A DNA stretch of 64,000 nucleotides from an uncultured Cyclobacteriaceae bacterium (GTDB lineage Bacteria; Bacteroidota; Bacteroidia; Cytophagales; Cyclobacteriaceae): assembly GCA_947492745.1 (NCBI GenBank), contig CANLOE010000015.1:1-64000 (forward strand), given 5' to 3'. Below are positions 1 to 9,213 of the stretch, piece by piece. Within the stretch, counting starts at the first letter, position 1. Every line of letters starts with the position of its first letter. Made by a program: the position numbers and the translations under genes. The notes under the pieces are model-generated. The model was given only the letters and a program-made list of their open reading frames with translations, searched no databases and was not told the origin of the DNA.

Positions 1-1061
1 GAACCAGATTACTAGGAGTTCCAATCGTTGTAGATCGCTGGCTTCAACAAGCGGTAAGTCAACAATTAGCAACCAAATTTGAACTTACGTTCGAAGACGA
101 AAGCTACGGTTTCAGACCGCAGAAGAACACTCAAAAGGCAGTGCAACAAAGCTTGAAACACATCAATGATGGCTATCAAGATATTGTTGATATTGACTTG
201 AAAGGCTTTTTCGATGAAGTGCAACACTACAAACTCCTTCAACTGATCTACGACAAAGTAAAATGCCCTACAACCTTGTGGCTCATCCGAAAGTGGCTAC
301 GTGCTCCGATCCTTATCGAAGGAAAATTGCACAAACGCCGCAAAGGAGTACCACAGGGAAGCCCTTTAAGCCCGCTATTGTCGAACATTATGCTCGACCA
401 ATTGGACAAATACCTCAAAAATGAAGGTTGCAGATTCGTTCGCTATGCCGACGACTTTAGTATTTATACCAAGTCCAAAGCAGCAGCCAAGAAGATCGGA
501 AACAAGGTTTTTCTTTTCTTAAAAGACAAACTCGATTTACCAATCAACAAAGCTAAAAGCGGAATTCGTAGACCGATAGATTTTGAAGTATTAGGTCATG
601 GTTTTACACCGACCTATAAGAAGGGAGAAAAGGGCAAATACCAACTCGTAGCGAAGAAAGGAAGTTGGGACAACCTGAAACGAAAGCTCAAGTTTATAAC
701 CAAAAAGACCTTGCCTTACAGTCTGGAAGAACGAAACCGTAAACTCAACGAAGTAATAAGAGGATGGGTCAATAACTTTCGACTTGGAAGCATTCAAACC
801 AAGCTCAAAAAGCTAGACGAGTGGTTACGCAATCGTTTAAGATACTGCATCTGGCATGACTGGAAAAAGCTTGATCGGAAACGTAAAAACCTAATCCGTT
901 TAGGAGTGGAACAAGGTATGGCTTATGCTTGGAGTCGAACGAGAATGGGAGGCTGGGCAGTTGCCCAAAGTCCTATTTTACGAACGACCATCACCGAAAT
1001 TCGCCTAAAGAAGAGAGGGTACATGAGTATGATGGACTACTACCTAAAAGTGACGGTCTGA
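1..1061 (+). CDS. ltrA: Group II intron reverse transcriptase/maturase, 5'-truncated by window edge
   Basis: The frame is open from base 3, so the N-terminus lies outside the window; the apparent GTG at 141 is internal. The visible part has the RT fingers (a GVPIVVDRWLQQAV-like stretch, then SYGFRP), the second catalytic aspartate (DIDLKGFFDEV), the QGSPLSPLLSN motif and the YADDF active site. It ends in a maturase X domain with RGWVNNF and the GYMSMMDYYLKV tail. No HNH endonuclase domain follows, so it is an endonuclease-less type. The protein splices its host intron and copies it into DNA during retrohoming. It is the ORF of the intron whose 3' RNA domains lie just downstream. Identification is firm; intron class is not resolved. 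Confidence 0.95.
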   Translation, partial: TRLLGVPIVVDRWLQQAVSQQLATKFELTFEDESYGFRPQKNTQKAVQQSLKHINDGYQDIVDIDLKGFFDEVQHYKLLQLIYDKVKCPTTLWLIRKWLRAPILIEGKLHKRRKGVPQGSPLSPLLSNIMLDQLDKYLKNEGCRFVRYADDFSIYTKSKAAAKKIGNKVFLFLKDKLDLPINKAKSGIRRPIDFEVLGHGFTPTYKKGEKGKYQLVAKKGSWDNLKRKLKFITKKTLPYSLEERNRKLNEVIRGWVNNFRLGSIQTKLKKLDEWLRNRLRYCIWHDWKKLDRKRKNLIRLGVEQGMAYAWSRTRMGGWAVAQSPILRTTITEIRLKKRGYMSMMDYYLKVTV

Positions 1062-1150
1062 TTTAATGAACCGCCGTATACGAGACCCGTACGTACGGTG
1101 GTGTGAGAGGCGAACTCTAGCTCATTCAGGGCTAGAGCCGTCTACTCGAT
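1062..1150 (+). ncRNA. 3' end of a group II intron (domains V and VI)
   Basis: Directly after the RT stop codon is a domain V-like hairpin (about 1068-1105; arms ACCGCCGTA and TACGGTGGT around a short GAGAC-type loop). A second hairpin of domain VI type follows (about 1110-1140; arms CTCTAGC and GCTAGAG). The segment ends in CTACTCGAT, a typical bacterial group II intron 3' terminus. I place the 3' splice site at about 1150. The exon downstream is the stop codon of the gene on the opposite strand, so the intron sits immediately 3' of that gene. Confidence 0.8.
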
Positions 1151-4100
1151 TATGTGCTTTTATTTGTTCTATCGTCATTTGATTTTAAATCAAACAATGA
1201 CATATCAATATAATATTTAAAACTTTCAAATAGCTGACTAAATTCAATATCTACATCAAAGTTGTCAATTAGTTTTGGGATATTGCCAGGTAAATAATAC
1301 AATGAACAATATGAATTTATGCTTCTTACTTTACCTAAAATTGCATTATATAGTATCTTTTGTATATTGTCAACTACCGAATTTCGTTCAAATAATTCGT
1401 AAATATCCAAATCTGTAAATACAGAATACCAGCCATCTGCAAAACCTGCGACTTCATGACTTTTCAACTTATTCTTTAAAATGAAACCCTTATCCTCAAT
1501 TGTCAAAATACCTTGATTAAAATGCTCTTGACTATTTGTTTTGTATTTATTCTCTTCTTCTGTATATTCTTTAATCTCAATTTTTTGTAAAAGCAACCAG
1601 TCTTTGAATGTATGGTTCTTTGGAATTCGAACTTTATACTTCCATAGGTTTAATACATATTTCAATTCCTCTAACCTGTTAGATTTTAGAACGTTCTCAA
1701 GTTCCTTAAATTCAATTTCTTTATTAGTGCGATGATAGGATAATCTATTTTTTAACTCGTTTTGAAAAATGATATCAGGAAAAACATTTATATAATCTGG
1801 TGGTAAATCTAACCATTGAACCAGTAAATCTTTAAAATCAAAATTCTTGTGCAGAAATTCAATTATCCCAACAGAATGTTGCTGTATATAATCATTGAAC
1901 AGGTACCTGTGTCCTTTCTCCGAAATGTCTTGTATCGATTTTATTAATTTGCAAGAGTCTTCAACTTCTATAAAATTCTTGTTTTCAAATGTTTTTAATG
2001 CTGTTCCAATAGTTAAAAACGAATAATCCTTTCGGTTGTAATACTTTGTCCAAAACATCGAAATACTTGAAAAATCAATTTTCCGTTGTTGATGAACTGA
2101 TAGCCTAATATAGTTGTGTATTTCGTCACGTAAATCAAAACTACCTAAATGTTTGTTTTTAAGTATGAAATCATTTAGACTTAGGTTTATGTAATCATTT
2201 GTACTGCTCTCGTTTCCTAATCCCAAAATATTCTGTTTAGCAGACTTTAAAACACCATAGGAATAATATTCAGGTAATTGGTTTTCAAGAAGAAATTCAT
2301 TAAGTAGCGCAAAGGAGTTTTTCTTGTTACTAATTTCTGCATTTATAGCTTTATATAACTTTGCATATTTTACGTAATCTAAATTGTGGATGTATATATT
2401 AGCCAATATAATAGGCAAATATCTCATTACATCATTTTTTTGCTCGAAAATTTCATTCAATTTATGCTCCGTGATAGGCTTTTCATGCAATGCGAAATAC
2501 CTCGTTTCTTCTTCAATTTCATCTTCTAACTGCTCAATAAAATGTTCAGTATCGTAATAATCATTACTCGTGGCATTGAAAAGCAATGTTGCATCATTAG
2601 TTTTCAAATAGTAAAGCATTGCAAAAAGATATTTTGAACTTGTTATATCTTCCTCTGTGTAATCGTTAAAGAGTAATGCTTTTAGAAATGTATATTGAAA
2701 TGAATTTATTGTTGAAACATGGTCTTTACTTATCAAGTTGATAATAAGCGATAAATCATAGAAATTGATTGTTTTAAAATCATCAGCTTCAAAATGTTCT
2801 AATTCTTCTCGTATTTGAGTATAAAAACTTTGTATAGCTTCAAAATCAACAACACTATGCATTAATTCTTTGAAAGACTGAATTACAGTGAACTTCGATA
2901 CAATTTTACATTTTTGTTCGAGAGAAAGACTAAAACTGTTGAAACGAGATAAAAATCTTTTCTCAGAAGACATTATTGATATGAAAACCAACTCATTGAT
3001 TTTGTTTTGTCTTTGCGAAAAATTGATATTTTGTTTTCGTAAATAAGTTGTAAAACTGTCATGAAAAAGCGAAATTCTATTTAATCGGATTTCAAAAAGA
3101 TATGGATGTTCATCAATAAATTCATATACAAGTTCTGCTAGTTCATCGCCTAATAACATGCTTATTTCTGATTTCATAAAATATGCACGAGAACAAAGAA
3201 ATAACGAAAGGGAGGATTTTACTTTTGTATTTATTAGTATTTGTTCATAATAGCCATCTAATTCTGTTATTTTATTTAACTCTGGTAAAATAGCAGTCTT
3301 TTTAAAATGTTCTGCTACATATTTTACAATAATTGGATAACCATCAGTAATATCAAATATTGAAGTTCTAGTTTTATAATCAGTTATATGAAACAATTCT
3401 TCTAAAACTCTCTCTGTTTGGTGTCTATTCCAATTTGTAAGTTGCTGCTTCTTCCAACCTAACTCATTTTCAATTGGTCGGCATAAAACAATAACTTTAC
3501 AGACTTCTTTTAATCGGTCTATAAATGTAACGAATTGCTTAAATTCTGATGGATTGTAATTCTTGACATGGTCAAGACCATCAATAATTAGTGCATGCTT
3601 GTTTCGTTTTATTTGGTTAATTATTTCATTTTCATCTCTGTGGCGAATATCATGGAACAACTTTTTTGAAAGGTCAAATAAGAATTTTTGAAATTTAAGT
3701 CTGTCTTCTTTATCGTAGTCTTGTTCATGAAGCCAAAATCTATAAAGTAGATTGTTGGGAAATTTCCCTTGTAAAAATTCGACTAAATGGCTTTTACCTA
3801 TACCTGGTTTTCCCTCAATATGCAAAATGTTTTCAAATTCAATTATTTCTCTCTCAATATTAATTGTATCAATAAGTTTTGTATTAAAAATATCAATGAC
3901 AGGCAATTCATTTTTTTGAATTATCCATTTTCTACTATCTAAATAGTTACTGAGAAATTTCTGAATTACAGACTTTCGGAATGGATTTAGCTCGTAAAAA
4001 CTGGCTAATATTTCATCAATCTCTACTCTGTTAAGTGAAATCAAATACAAATCAGACATTTTAAATGCTGAAAATCCTAATATTTCACAATTTGGCGCAA

Positions 4101-4395
4101 TATCTATCTGATTAAAGAAAATGATATTAGTATTACTTGAAAGTTTATGTGGCTTATTATCTATAAATATTTCATTTTCTATCACATTTAGTTTTTCAAG
4201 TTTAACCCCTGAAATGTCTTTTATTTGAATTTGATATGTGTCTTTATTGTTGTTGATTACTAAATCGTCAAATTTGTCATCAGTTTTGGCTTCAATTTGG
4301 ATAACATCAATTTCACGTTCAATGTCCATTTTTGATAAAAACAGTTCTGTTACGTGATTTTGATATGTGTATCCTATGTATCCGCCTTTACTCAT
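1150..4395 (-). CDS. AVAST/NLR-like defence protein: Cap4-type nuclease fused to P-loop NTPase
   Basis: A 1081-residue protein. Residues ~1-120 look like a PD-(D/E)xK nuclease of the Cap4/DUF4297 type, with E17, D43/D44 and a Q57-x-K59 core. Residues ~180-400 form a STAND/NACHT-like NTPase with Walker A GKPGIGKS (195-202) and Walker B ALIIDGLDH (268-276). The remaining ~600 residues are helical and without clear motifs, as expected for a sensor or TPR-like region. This layout resembles Avs antiphage proteins, in which ligand binding triggers oligomerisation and DNA cleavage. Its DNA is clearly more AT-rich than the cas genes and housekeeping genes around it, which suggests separate acquisition. 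A group II intron is inserted at its 3' end and a broken integrase lies upstream. The architecture is visible in the sequence; the defence role and the trigger are inferred. Confidence 0.75.
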   Translation of the reverse strand: MSKGGYIGYTYQNHVTELFLSKMDIEREIDVIQIEAKTDDKFDDLVINNNKDTYQIQIKDISGVKLEKLNVIENEIFIDNKPHKLSSNTNIIFFNQIDIAPNCEILGFSAFKMSDLYLISLNRVEIDEILASFYELNPFRKSVIQKFLSNYLDSRKWIIQKNELPVIDIFNTKLIDTINIEREIIEFENILHIEGKPGIGKSHLVEFLQGKFPNNLLYRFWLHEQDYDKEDRLKFQKFLFDLSKKLFHDIRHRDENEIINQIKRNKHALIIDGLDHVKNYNPSEFKQFVTFIDRLKEVCKVIVLCRPIENELGWKKQQLTNWNRHQTERVLEELFHITDYKTRTSIFDITDGYPIIVKYVAEHFKKTAILPELNKITELDGYYEQILINTKVKSSLSLFLCSRAYFMKSEISMLLGDELAELVYEFIDEHPYLFEIRLNRISLFHDSFTTYLRKQNINFSQRQNKINELVFISIMSSEKRFLSRFNSFSLSLEQKCKIVSKFTVIQSFKELMHSVVDFEAIQSFYTQIREELEHFEADDFKTINFYDLSLIINLISKDHVSTINSFQYTFLKALLFNDYTEEDITSSKYLFAMLYYLKTNDATLLFNATSNDYYDTEHFIEQLEDEIEEETRYFALHEKPITEHKLNEIFEQKNDVMRYLPIILANIYIHNLDYVKYAKLYKAINAEISNKKNSFALLNEFLLENQLPEYYSYGVLKSAKQNILGLGNESSTNDYINLSLNDFILKNKHLGSFDLRDEIHNYIRLSVHQQRKIDFSSISMFWTKYYNRKDYSFLTIGTALKTFENKNFIEVEDSCKLIKSIQDISEKGHRYLFNDYIQQHSVGIIEFLHKNFDFKDLLVQWLDLPPDYINVFPDIIFQNELKNRLSYHRTNKEIEFKELENVLKSNRLEELKYVLNLWKYKVRIPKNHTFKDWLLLQKIEIKEYTEEENKYKTNSQEHFNQGILTIEDKGFILKNKLKSHEVAGFADGWYSVFTDLDIYELFERNSVVDNIQKILYNAILGKVRSINSYCSLYYLPGNIPKLIDNFDVDIEFSQLFESFKYYIDMSLFDLKSNDDRTNKST

Positions 4396-4485
4396 CTGTT
4401 TCCAAATTTGGTATGTTCTTGGTCTTTAATTGCACATAACAATTGGATATGTGCAACGTTGCACCTATTTCCTATATATTTTTAA

Positions 4486-5097
4486 CTAATCTAAGGGATT
4501 TTTTATGCCTTTAAAAGTACTGATGGCCACATGGGTATAAATTTCTGTTGTTTTACTTGAACTATGCCCCAATAATGCCTGAGCATACCTCAGGTCGACA
4601 CCTGATTCCAGCAAGTGTGCGGCAAAACTGTGCCTGAGCATATGTGGTGCTGCTTTTTTTATTTGCCCCTGCCTTTTTTGCTGCCTTACTTACAATTTTT
4701 TGAACACTTTGTGGGCGAATAGGGCTTACCTTCCGGGGATTCGAACAGATAGTGTTGAGGGCGGTCTTTTTTGCCTTTTCCTTGCCTGATGGTGATGGCC
4801 ATCCTTTGGCTATCGATGTCCTTGATGGTCAGGTTGATCAACTCCCACTTCCTCAAACCCGCTGAGTATAAAAGTGACAAGATGCATTTATGTTTTAAAT
4901 TGGCCACATGGTCAATCATGGCCAACACGCTGCCCTTGTCCCAATAGCTGCAGGTACGCCCTGATTTCCTGCTCCGAAATATGCATCAGGTCTTTGATTT
5001 CCCTGTAATGATTGAGGAAGCCCTCGAAACAGTTCACGCAAACCTTGGCAGTATTATACTCAGGAAAAAGTGAAATGGGAAATTCGGGGTCGGGCAA
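4486..5097 (-). pseudogene. Broken tyrosine recombinase (XerC/D-like integrase)
   Basis: Fragments of one integrase lie in different frames. An N-terminal piece (4912-5097) reads NHYREIKDLMHISEQEIRAY, like a SAM-like core-binding domain. A middle piece (4686-4928) carries the first catalytic Arg region (LLYSAGLRKWELINL) and a GKGKKDR turn. A C-terminal piece (4486 to ~4650) has [30 protein letters not shown] and then a stop. The R...HxxR...H...Y signature is thus complete but split by frameshifts, and part of the N-terminal domain appears deleted. It is probably a dead integrase from a past mobile element. The piece at 5045-5097 overlaps the left inverted repeat. Confidence 0.85.
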
Positions 5098-5222
5098 AAA
5101 GGGGAAAAATTCTGCATTGGTAAAATTACATTAGTGGATTGTACATTAGGGTCGTTCCGGACGGAACAGTACTTTCGCAATGATCTTCAATCTGTCCTGG
5201 AACAATTGCGTTTGTGTATAAA
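5052..5222 (+). repeat. Left copy of ~170-bp inverted repeat flanking the cas/HEPN island
   Basis: Apart from small indels this segment aligns over its whole length with the reverse complement of 14119-14289. Shared blocks include ACTCAGGAAAAAGTGAAAT, ATTAGTGGATTGTACATT, AGGGTCGTTCCGG, GCAATGATCTTC and CAATTGCGTTTG. The two copies face each other across ~9 kb holding cas6-cas7, the DUF262-HEPN pair and a truncated lipoprotein gene. Short related pieces of the inner end occur near 29246-29276 and 52460-52490, so the sequence belongs to a dispersed family. Confidence 0.85.
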
Positions 5223-5565
5223 TATATTTGCGGGATATTCAAGAGCACAATGGAATCACCGCAGCTTAAGCATCGATACACTGGCAAGTTCTATACGAAT
5301 GACCTACTCACCGGAACTTTTTGGGCGAACAGAACTATTTGCGAGCCTGAAAAATTGGGCAGACTTTAACAATACCGTTCTATTTAATCAATAGCCCTTA
5401 TTGACAGAGGAACCTATGGCAGAAACCTATCCAATAGAAGAAATCCGATATAAGGTAGAAATCCCCACCTTCGGAAACCGTAAGCGGTCTTTGGGAAAGT
5501 ATTGTCCCCATTGGGAAGACTTATTGCTACTTTGATAGCATAACGACCAAAAGATACTATACCAC
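5223..5565. other. Gap before cas6 with small open fragments only
   Basis: No recognisable gene. One forward frame (about 5252-5370) reads KHRYTGKFYTNDLLTG and looks protein-like, but it is short and stops. A 39-codon ORF (5416-5535, starting MAETYPIEEIRYKVEIP) is also open. Both may be remnants of a gene lost when the island was rearranged. No CRISPR repeats are present here. Confidence 0.4.
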
Positions 5566-6366
5566 ATGCGTTTTCAGATCATATTCTCACTTCTGCCAGA
5601 AGATAACCGACTACCTATAGGTTATCAGTATTATATCAGTAGCTGGATTTACAGTCGTATCAAAGCTTCCGATGAAAACTACGCCCGTTTTCTCCACGAC
5701 GAAGGATTTGGTGAAGGGCCTCATAAATTCAAGCTCTTCAATTTTGGCCCTTTGGACCTAAGACCCTATCGGGCAGACTGGGACAGTGGTCATTTCGAAC
5801 TTCTGGGACAGGAAATCAGGCTTACGGTCAGTTTTTCACTTTCGGAAATGGCCCAACACTTTGTGAAGGGGGTATATGAAGAGGATACCTTTTTCATCGG
5901 CACACCGGATAGGAACATCGCCCTGAAAGTAAGCGAAATCCGACTGCTCCCACAGCCGGAATACCAAGGGACCATGAGCTATCGGACCGTGGCCCCCTGT
6001 TGTATCAGCCGCCCGGCGCGCGGTACGGAATCCTATGGGCAGTACCTTCCTCCAAGCGATGCGGAGTTCGTGCCAAGACTGATCAAAAACCTGAAGAAGA
6101 GATACCTTGCTGCACAGTGCATCCCCAGTGGCGAAGATTTCGATGGCGAAGACGAGAACATAGAGGTGGATATCCAGCTCTTGGGGAAAGTACCCAAATC
6201 CAAGCTGATCGAAATCAGGACAGATGCTTCAAAGTCGATAAAGGTGCGGGGCTGGCAATTCGACTGTAAAGTAATCGCAGCAGTGGAGATACAACAGTTC
6301 ATATGGAGGGCCGGGCTAGGGGAGAAAGGGAGCATGGGTTTCGGTATGGTCGAAGTCCTGCACTAG
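5566..6366 (+). CDS. cas6: CRISPR pre-crRNA endoribonuclease Cas6
   Basis: A 266-residue protein of usual Cas6 length. The N-terminus has the ferredoxin-like start with LPIGYQYYISSWIYSRI, the position where Cas6 proteins carry a conserved aromatic/serine helix. The C-terminus ends in the glycine-rich loop GLGEKGSMGFGMVEV (about 250-264), the RAMP hallmark. Cas6 cuts the CRISPR transcript within each repeat to release crRNAs. It is the first gene of the operon; 109 bp separate it from cas5. There is no array in the window, so its substrate must be encoded elsewhere or be lost. Recognition is good; the subtype is not fixed. Confidence 0.88.
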   Translation: MRFQIIFSLLPEDNRLPIGYQYYISSWIYSRIKASDENYARFLHDEGFGEGPHKFKLFNFGPLDLRPYRADWDSGHFELLGQEIRLTVSFSLSEMAQHFVKGVYEEDTFFIGTPDRNIALKVSEIRLLPQPEYQGTMSYRTVAPCCISRPARGTESYGQYLPPSDAEFVPRLIKNLKKRYLAAQCIPSGEDFDGEDENIEVDIQLLGKVPKSKLIEIRTDASKSIKVRGWQFDCKVIAAVEIQQFIWRAGLGEKGSMGFGMVEVLH

Positions 6367-6475
6367 GTACTGCCACTACATCGCGTGCCGATACCCCTTA
6401 TGGAAATGAATGCAGGTAGGCAGATAGTACATCCTGCACCATGACTTTATCTCACTCCAACTATACCACAACTCC

Positions 6476-7060
6476 ATGAAATACCACATTGTCAGCTATA
6501 CAGGTCCCTTTGGTTTCATCAAACCTTGGACGGCCGTGAGGGACAGCGAGACCTTCAGTCAACAGTTCCTGACCCCCTCTATCGTAGAGGGTATTGAAAA
6601 GAAGCAATTTCCTGAACTACTGAAAACAAAGGGCATCCGGAAGATCGTAGGGCATCGTTTGGCCTATGATCAGGTATCGGGACAGCAGGAAGTCATACAG
6701 ACAAGAGGTTGGAACAGCACCCGCAAAGGCCCGAACTTCCTTTTTGACCGCCCCAAGGCCATTTTGATTCGTGGTATACTGCTCAACCCGGTGCTGCACC
6801 TTGCCTACACCTCCGAAGAGGATGCTTCGATAGCTTTCGGGCAACACCTCTGCCTGTGCAGAAATGAGGATATCCTACTGCCACGGGAAACCATCGCGAC
6901 CACCAAAGATGCCTTTGAAAACGACGAAATGCTTTTTCCCGGTTATGAACTGGTCTTTGAAAAGAACGAAAAATCCTTTCTTGTCGGTTATCATCGGCTG
7001 ACCGGGGAGGCCATGTACGGCTATATCAGAGTGGTGGGCCAACCTGTAACCGCTTACTGA
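6476..7060 (+). CDS. cas5: Probable Cas5 (RAMP subunit of type I effector)
   Basis: A 194-residue protein starting with a short beta strand and the segment GPFGFIKPWTAVRD, which fits the N-terminal RAMP strand/loop of Cas5 proteins (a GxFAxFRxP-like position). LTPSIVEGIEKKQFPELL follows. Cas5 caps the 5' handle of the crRNA in Cascade. Size and position beside cas3 and cas7 support the call. Its stop codon overlaps the cas3 start (TGATGG at 7058-7063), implying translational coupling. The assignment rests mostly on context plus the N-terminal motif, so it is less certain than Cas3 or Cas7. Confidence 0.7.
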   Translation: MKYHIVSYTGPFGFIKPWTAVRDSETFSQQFLTPSIVEGIEKKQFPELLKTKGIRKIVGHRLAYDQVSGQQEVIQTRGWNSTRKGPNFLFDRPKAILIRGILLNPVLHLAYTSEEDASIAFGQHLCLCRNEDILLPRETIATTKDAFENDEMLFPGYELVFEKNEKSFLVGYHRLTGEAMYGYIRVVGQPVTAY

Positions 7061-9213
7061 TGGAAACCCTTTTCGCTAAATCGGCCCCCGAATGGACCCC
7101 TTTGAAGGAGCATCTGATACAAGTGGCCAGTGCTGCCACAGCATTTGCCGACTATTTGAAGATGGACCGCGAAATCGCCCATAACGGTGCACTGCTCCAT
7201 GATATCGGCAAGGCCCACCCCCGTTTTCAGCAGCGGTTGAGAGGGAAAGACAACAGTGGTATCGTATTCCGCCATGAGATCAGCTCCCTGCTGTTCCTAT
7301 CGGTTTTCCCCGAAGAGCAGCGCGGCCCATTACTGGAAACGGTCGTGGGCCATCATAAATCCGTTCGTAATGACGCGGGTGATAAAGGACTGCTCGACCT
7401 GGAGGAAGGTTATGACTATCAGGATTTCCATATCGGTGATTGGGATGCCTGGAGTCCGGCAGCCTTTGCGCTGTTCCATGAACTGGGTGTACCCTCTGTT
7501 GCCCCGTTTGACAAAACGGTGGCAGGGAAAAATCTGGTGTGGGCCGTCCGTTATTGTAGGAAAAAGGTCAGGGAGCGGGGCTATTCGGAGTGGCGCGGGC
7601 TGCTGATGGGTGCCGACCATTTTGCATCGGCTCTCATCGGTAGGACAGAAAGCCAGCTGGAGAGGGCGTTCAGAAAGCCCGACCTCGGTTTCTACGACCG
7701 TCGGCACGAACTGTACCCATTGTCCTACAGGGCGGCTAGCTCTTCGAAGAGGCACAGTCTGGTAGTGGCCTGCACGGGAGCGGGAAAGACGGATTTCCTC
7801 TTTCGCCGGACACGGGGCAGGGTATTCTACACATTGCCCTTTCAGGCCTCCATCAATGCGATGTACCATCGTGTCAGCAGAGACCTGGAAAAGAGCAATC
7901 CCGGTCTGGACATTCGGGTACTGCATGCCTCTTCCAGTGTGGTCAGGCGAAAGAAAGAAGCGGAAGAAGCCGTACTACAGCCCCTGTTCGGTTCCTCCAT
8001 AAAGATACTGACCCCGCACCAGCTGGCGGCCATCGCTTTCGGGCTGAAAGGCTATGAGGCATTGCTGCTCGACCTCAAAGGTTGCGATATCATATTGGAC
8101 GAGATCCATACCTATTCGGGTATATCCCAGGCCATAGTGCTGAAACTGGTCCAGGTACTACAGTCCCTCCACTGCCGAATACACATCGGCACGGCCACCA
8201 TGCCCTCCGAGCTCTACCGCAGGATCCTGGACCTGCTGGGTCGGGAAAGTATACTGGAGGTAAAACTTTCGGATGAGGAAATGGACGGCTTCGATCGTCA
8301 TCGTGTACATAAACTCGCCTCGTTCGAGGAAGCCTATCCGCTCATCGATGAAGCTATGGACGGTGGGGAAAAGGTGCTACTGGTCTGTAACCGTGTGGCG
8401 AAGGCACAGGAAATCCATCGTTCAATGCGGGAGCGATATCCCCACATCGATATACTGTTGCTGCACAGCCGCTTCAAGCGCGGGGATAGAAATGAAAAGG
8501 AAAAAGAACTCCTAGGGCTGGACGTACAGGGTCGGCCCTTGGGCCGGTACAATACGGGCGATGGAGCCTGTATTGTCGTATCGACACAGATTGTGGAAGT
8601 GAGCTTGGACATCAGCTTTGACAGGATGGTCACCGAATGCGCGCCGATAGATGCTTTGGTACAGCGTTTTGGCCGTATCAACCGCAAACGTTCGCAGGAT
8701 AGGCCCAAAGAGCTCCGCCCCGTCCATGTCATAGCCCCGCCCAGCTGCGAAAAGGAGGCCTTGCCCTATGACCTGGAGGTACTGAACAGGTCCTTTGCAG
8801 TACTGCCCGATGGGAACGTACTGAGGGAAAGAGATCTTCAGGAGTACATCGACACTGTATTTCCGAGTATTGATTTTATGAAGATAGAGGAGCATTCCGT
8901 ATTCAAATCGGATGGCAGTATCCGCATCGATAAACTGACCCACCGCAGCAGATCCATACTGTTCGAGCTACTGGATATCGACTCGGTAGTCTGTATCACG
9001 GAGAGCGATGAGGCGCGCTATGCGGAATCCCATTTCGAAGATCGGCTCAACCTGGAGATTCCCGTACGGTACTTCAGTGTGCGGGAAATGCGGCAATCCG
9101 ATAAGGGACATCGCCCTTTCATCATACCCGACGGAGCCTACAGCAGGATACTGGGCCTAGAGATAGGCCTCATCGACAAATCGAAGTTTGACACTAATCT
9201 ACAGTTCTTATGA
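7060..9213 (+). CDS. cas3: CRISPR-associated nuclease-helicase Cas3 (HD + SF2 helicase)
   Basis: 717 residues with both Cas3 domains. The HD nuclease has H18, H47-D48 (LLHDIGKAH), H72 and H98-H99. The SF2 helicase has Walker A TGAGKT (239-244), DEIH (347-350), TAT (378-380), the STQIVEVSLDISFD segment (508-521) and motif VI QRFGRINR (535-542). No catalytic motif is missing. Cas3 is recruited by the target-bound Cascade and degrades the displaced strand. It overlaps cas5 by one base and cas8 by four (ATGA at 9210-9213), so the five genes form one operon. Its place in the middle, between cas5 and cas8, is unusual. Confidence 0.96.
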   Translation: METLFAKSAPEWTPLKEHLIQVASAATAFADYLKMDREIAHNGALLHDIGKAHPRFQQRLRGKDNSGIVFRHEISSLLFLSVFPEEQRGPLLETVVGHHKSVRNDAGDKGLLDLEEGYDYQDFHIGDWDAWSPAAFALFHELGVPSVAPFDKTVAGKNLVWAVRYCRKKVRERGYSEWRGLLMGADHFASALIGRTESQLERAFRKPDLGFYDRRHELYPLSYRAASSSKRHSLVVACTGAGKTDFLFRRTRGRVFYTLPFQASINAMYHRVSRDLEKSNPGLDIRVLHASSSVVRRKKEAEEAVLQPLFGSSIKILTPHQLAAIAFGLKGYEALLLDLKGCDIILDEIHTYSGISQAIVLKLVQVLQSLHCRIHIGTATMPSELYRRILDLLGRESILEVKLSDEEMDGFDRHRVHKLASFEEAYPLIDEAMDGGEKVLLVCNRVAKAQEIHRSMRERYPHIDILLLHSRFKRGDRNEKEKELLGLDVQGRPLGRYNTGDGACIVVSTQIVEVSLDISFDRMVTECAPIDALVQRFGRINRKRSQDRPKELRPVHVIAPPSCEKEALPYDLEVLNRSFAVLPDGNVLRERDLQEYIDTVFPSIDFMKIEEHSVFKSDGSIRIDKLTHRSRSILFELLDIDSVVCITESDEARYAESHFEDRLNLEIPVRYFSVREMRQSDKGHRPFIIPDGAYSRILGLEIGLIDKSKFDTNLQFL

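Noticed and set aside
5134-5394. 86-codon ORF at the left inverted repeat
   Set aside because: It overlaps the repeat and the right copy does not keep the frame. Composition is not convincing.
6000-6269. 89-codon ORF in another frame within cas6
   Set aside because: It is a shadow of cas6 with no independent motif.
7330-7926. Long minus-strand ORF inside cas3 (198 codons), and similar shadows in menF, topA and GH2
   Set aside because: The sense strand has complete catalytic motifs; these antisense frames are by-products of codon use.
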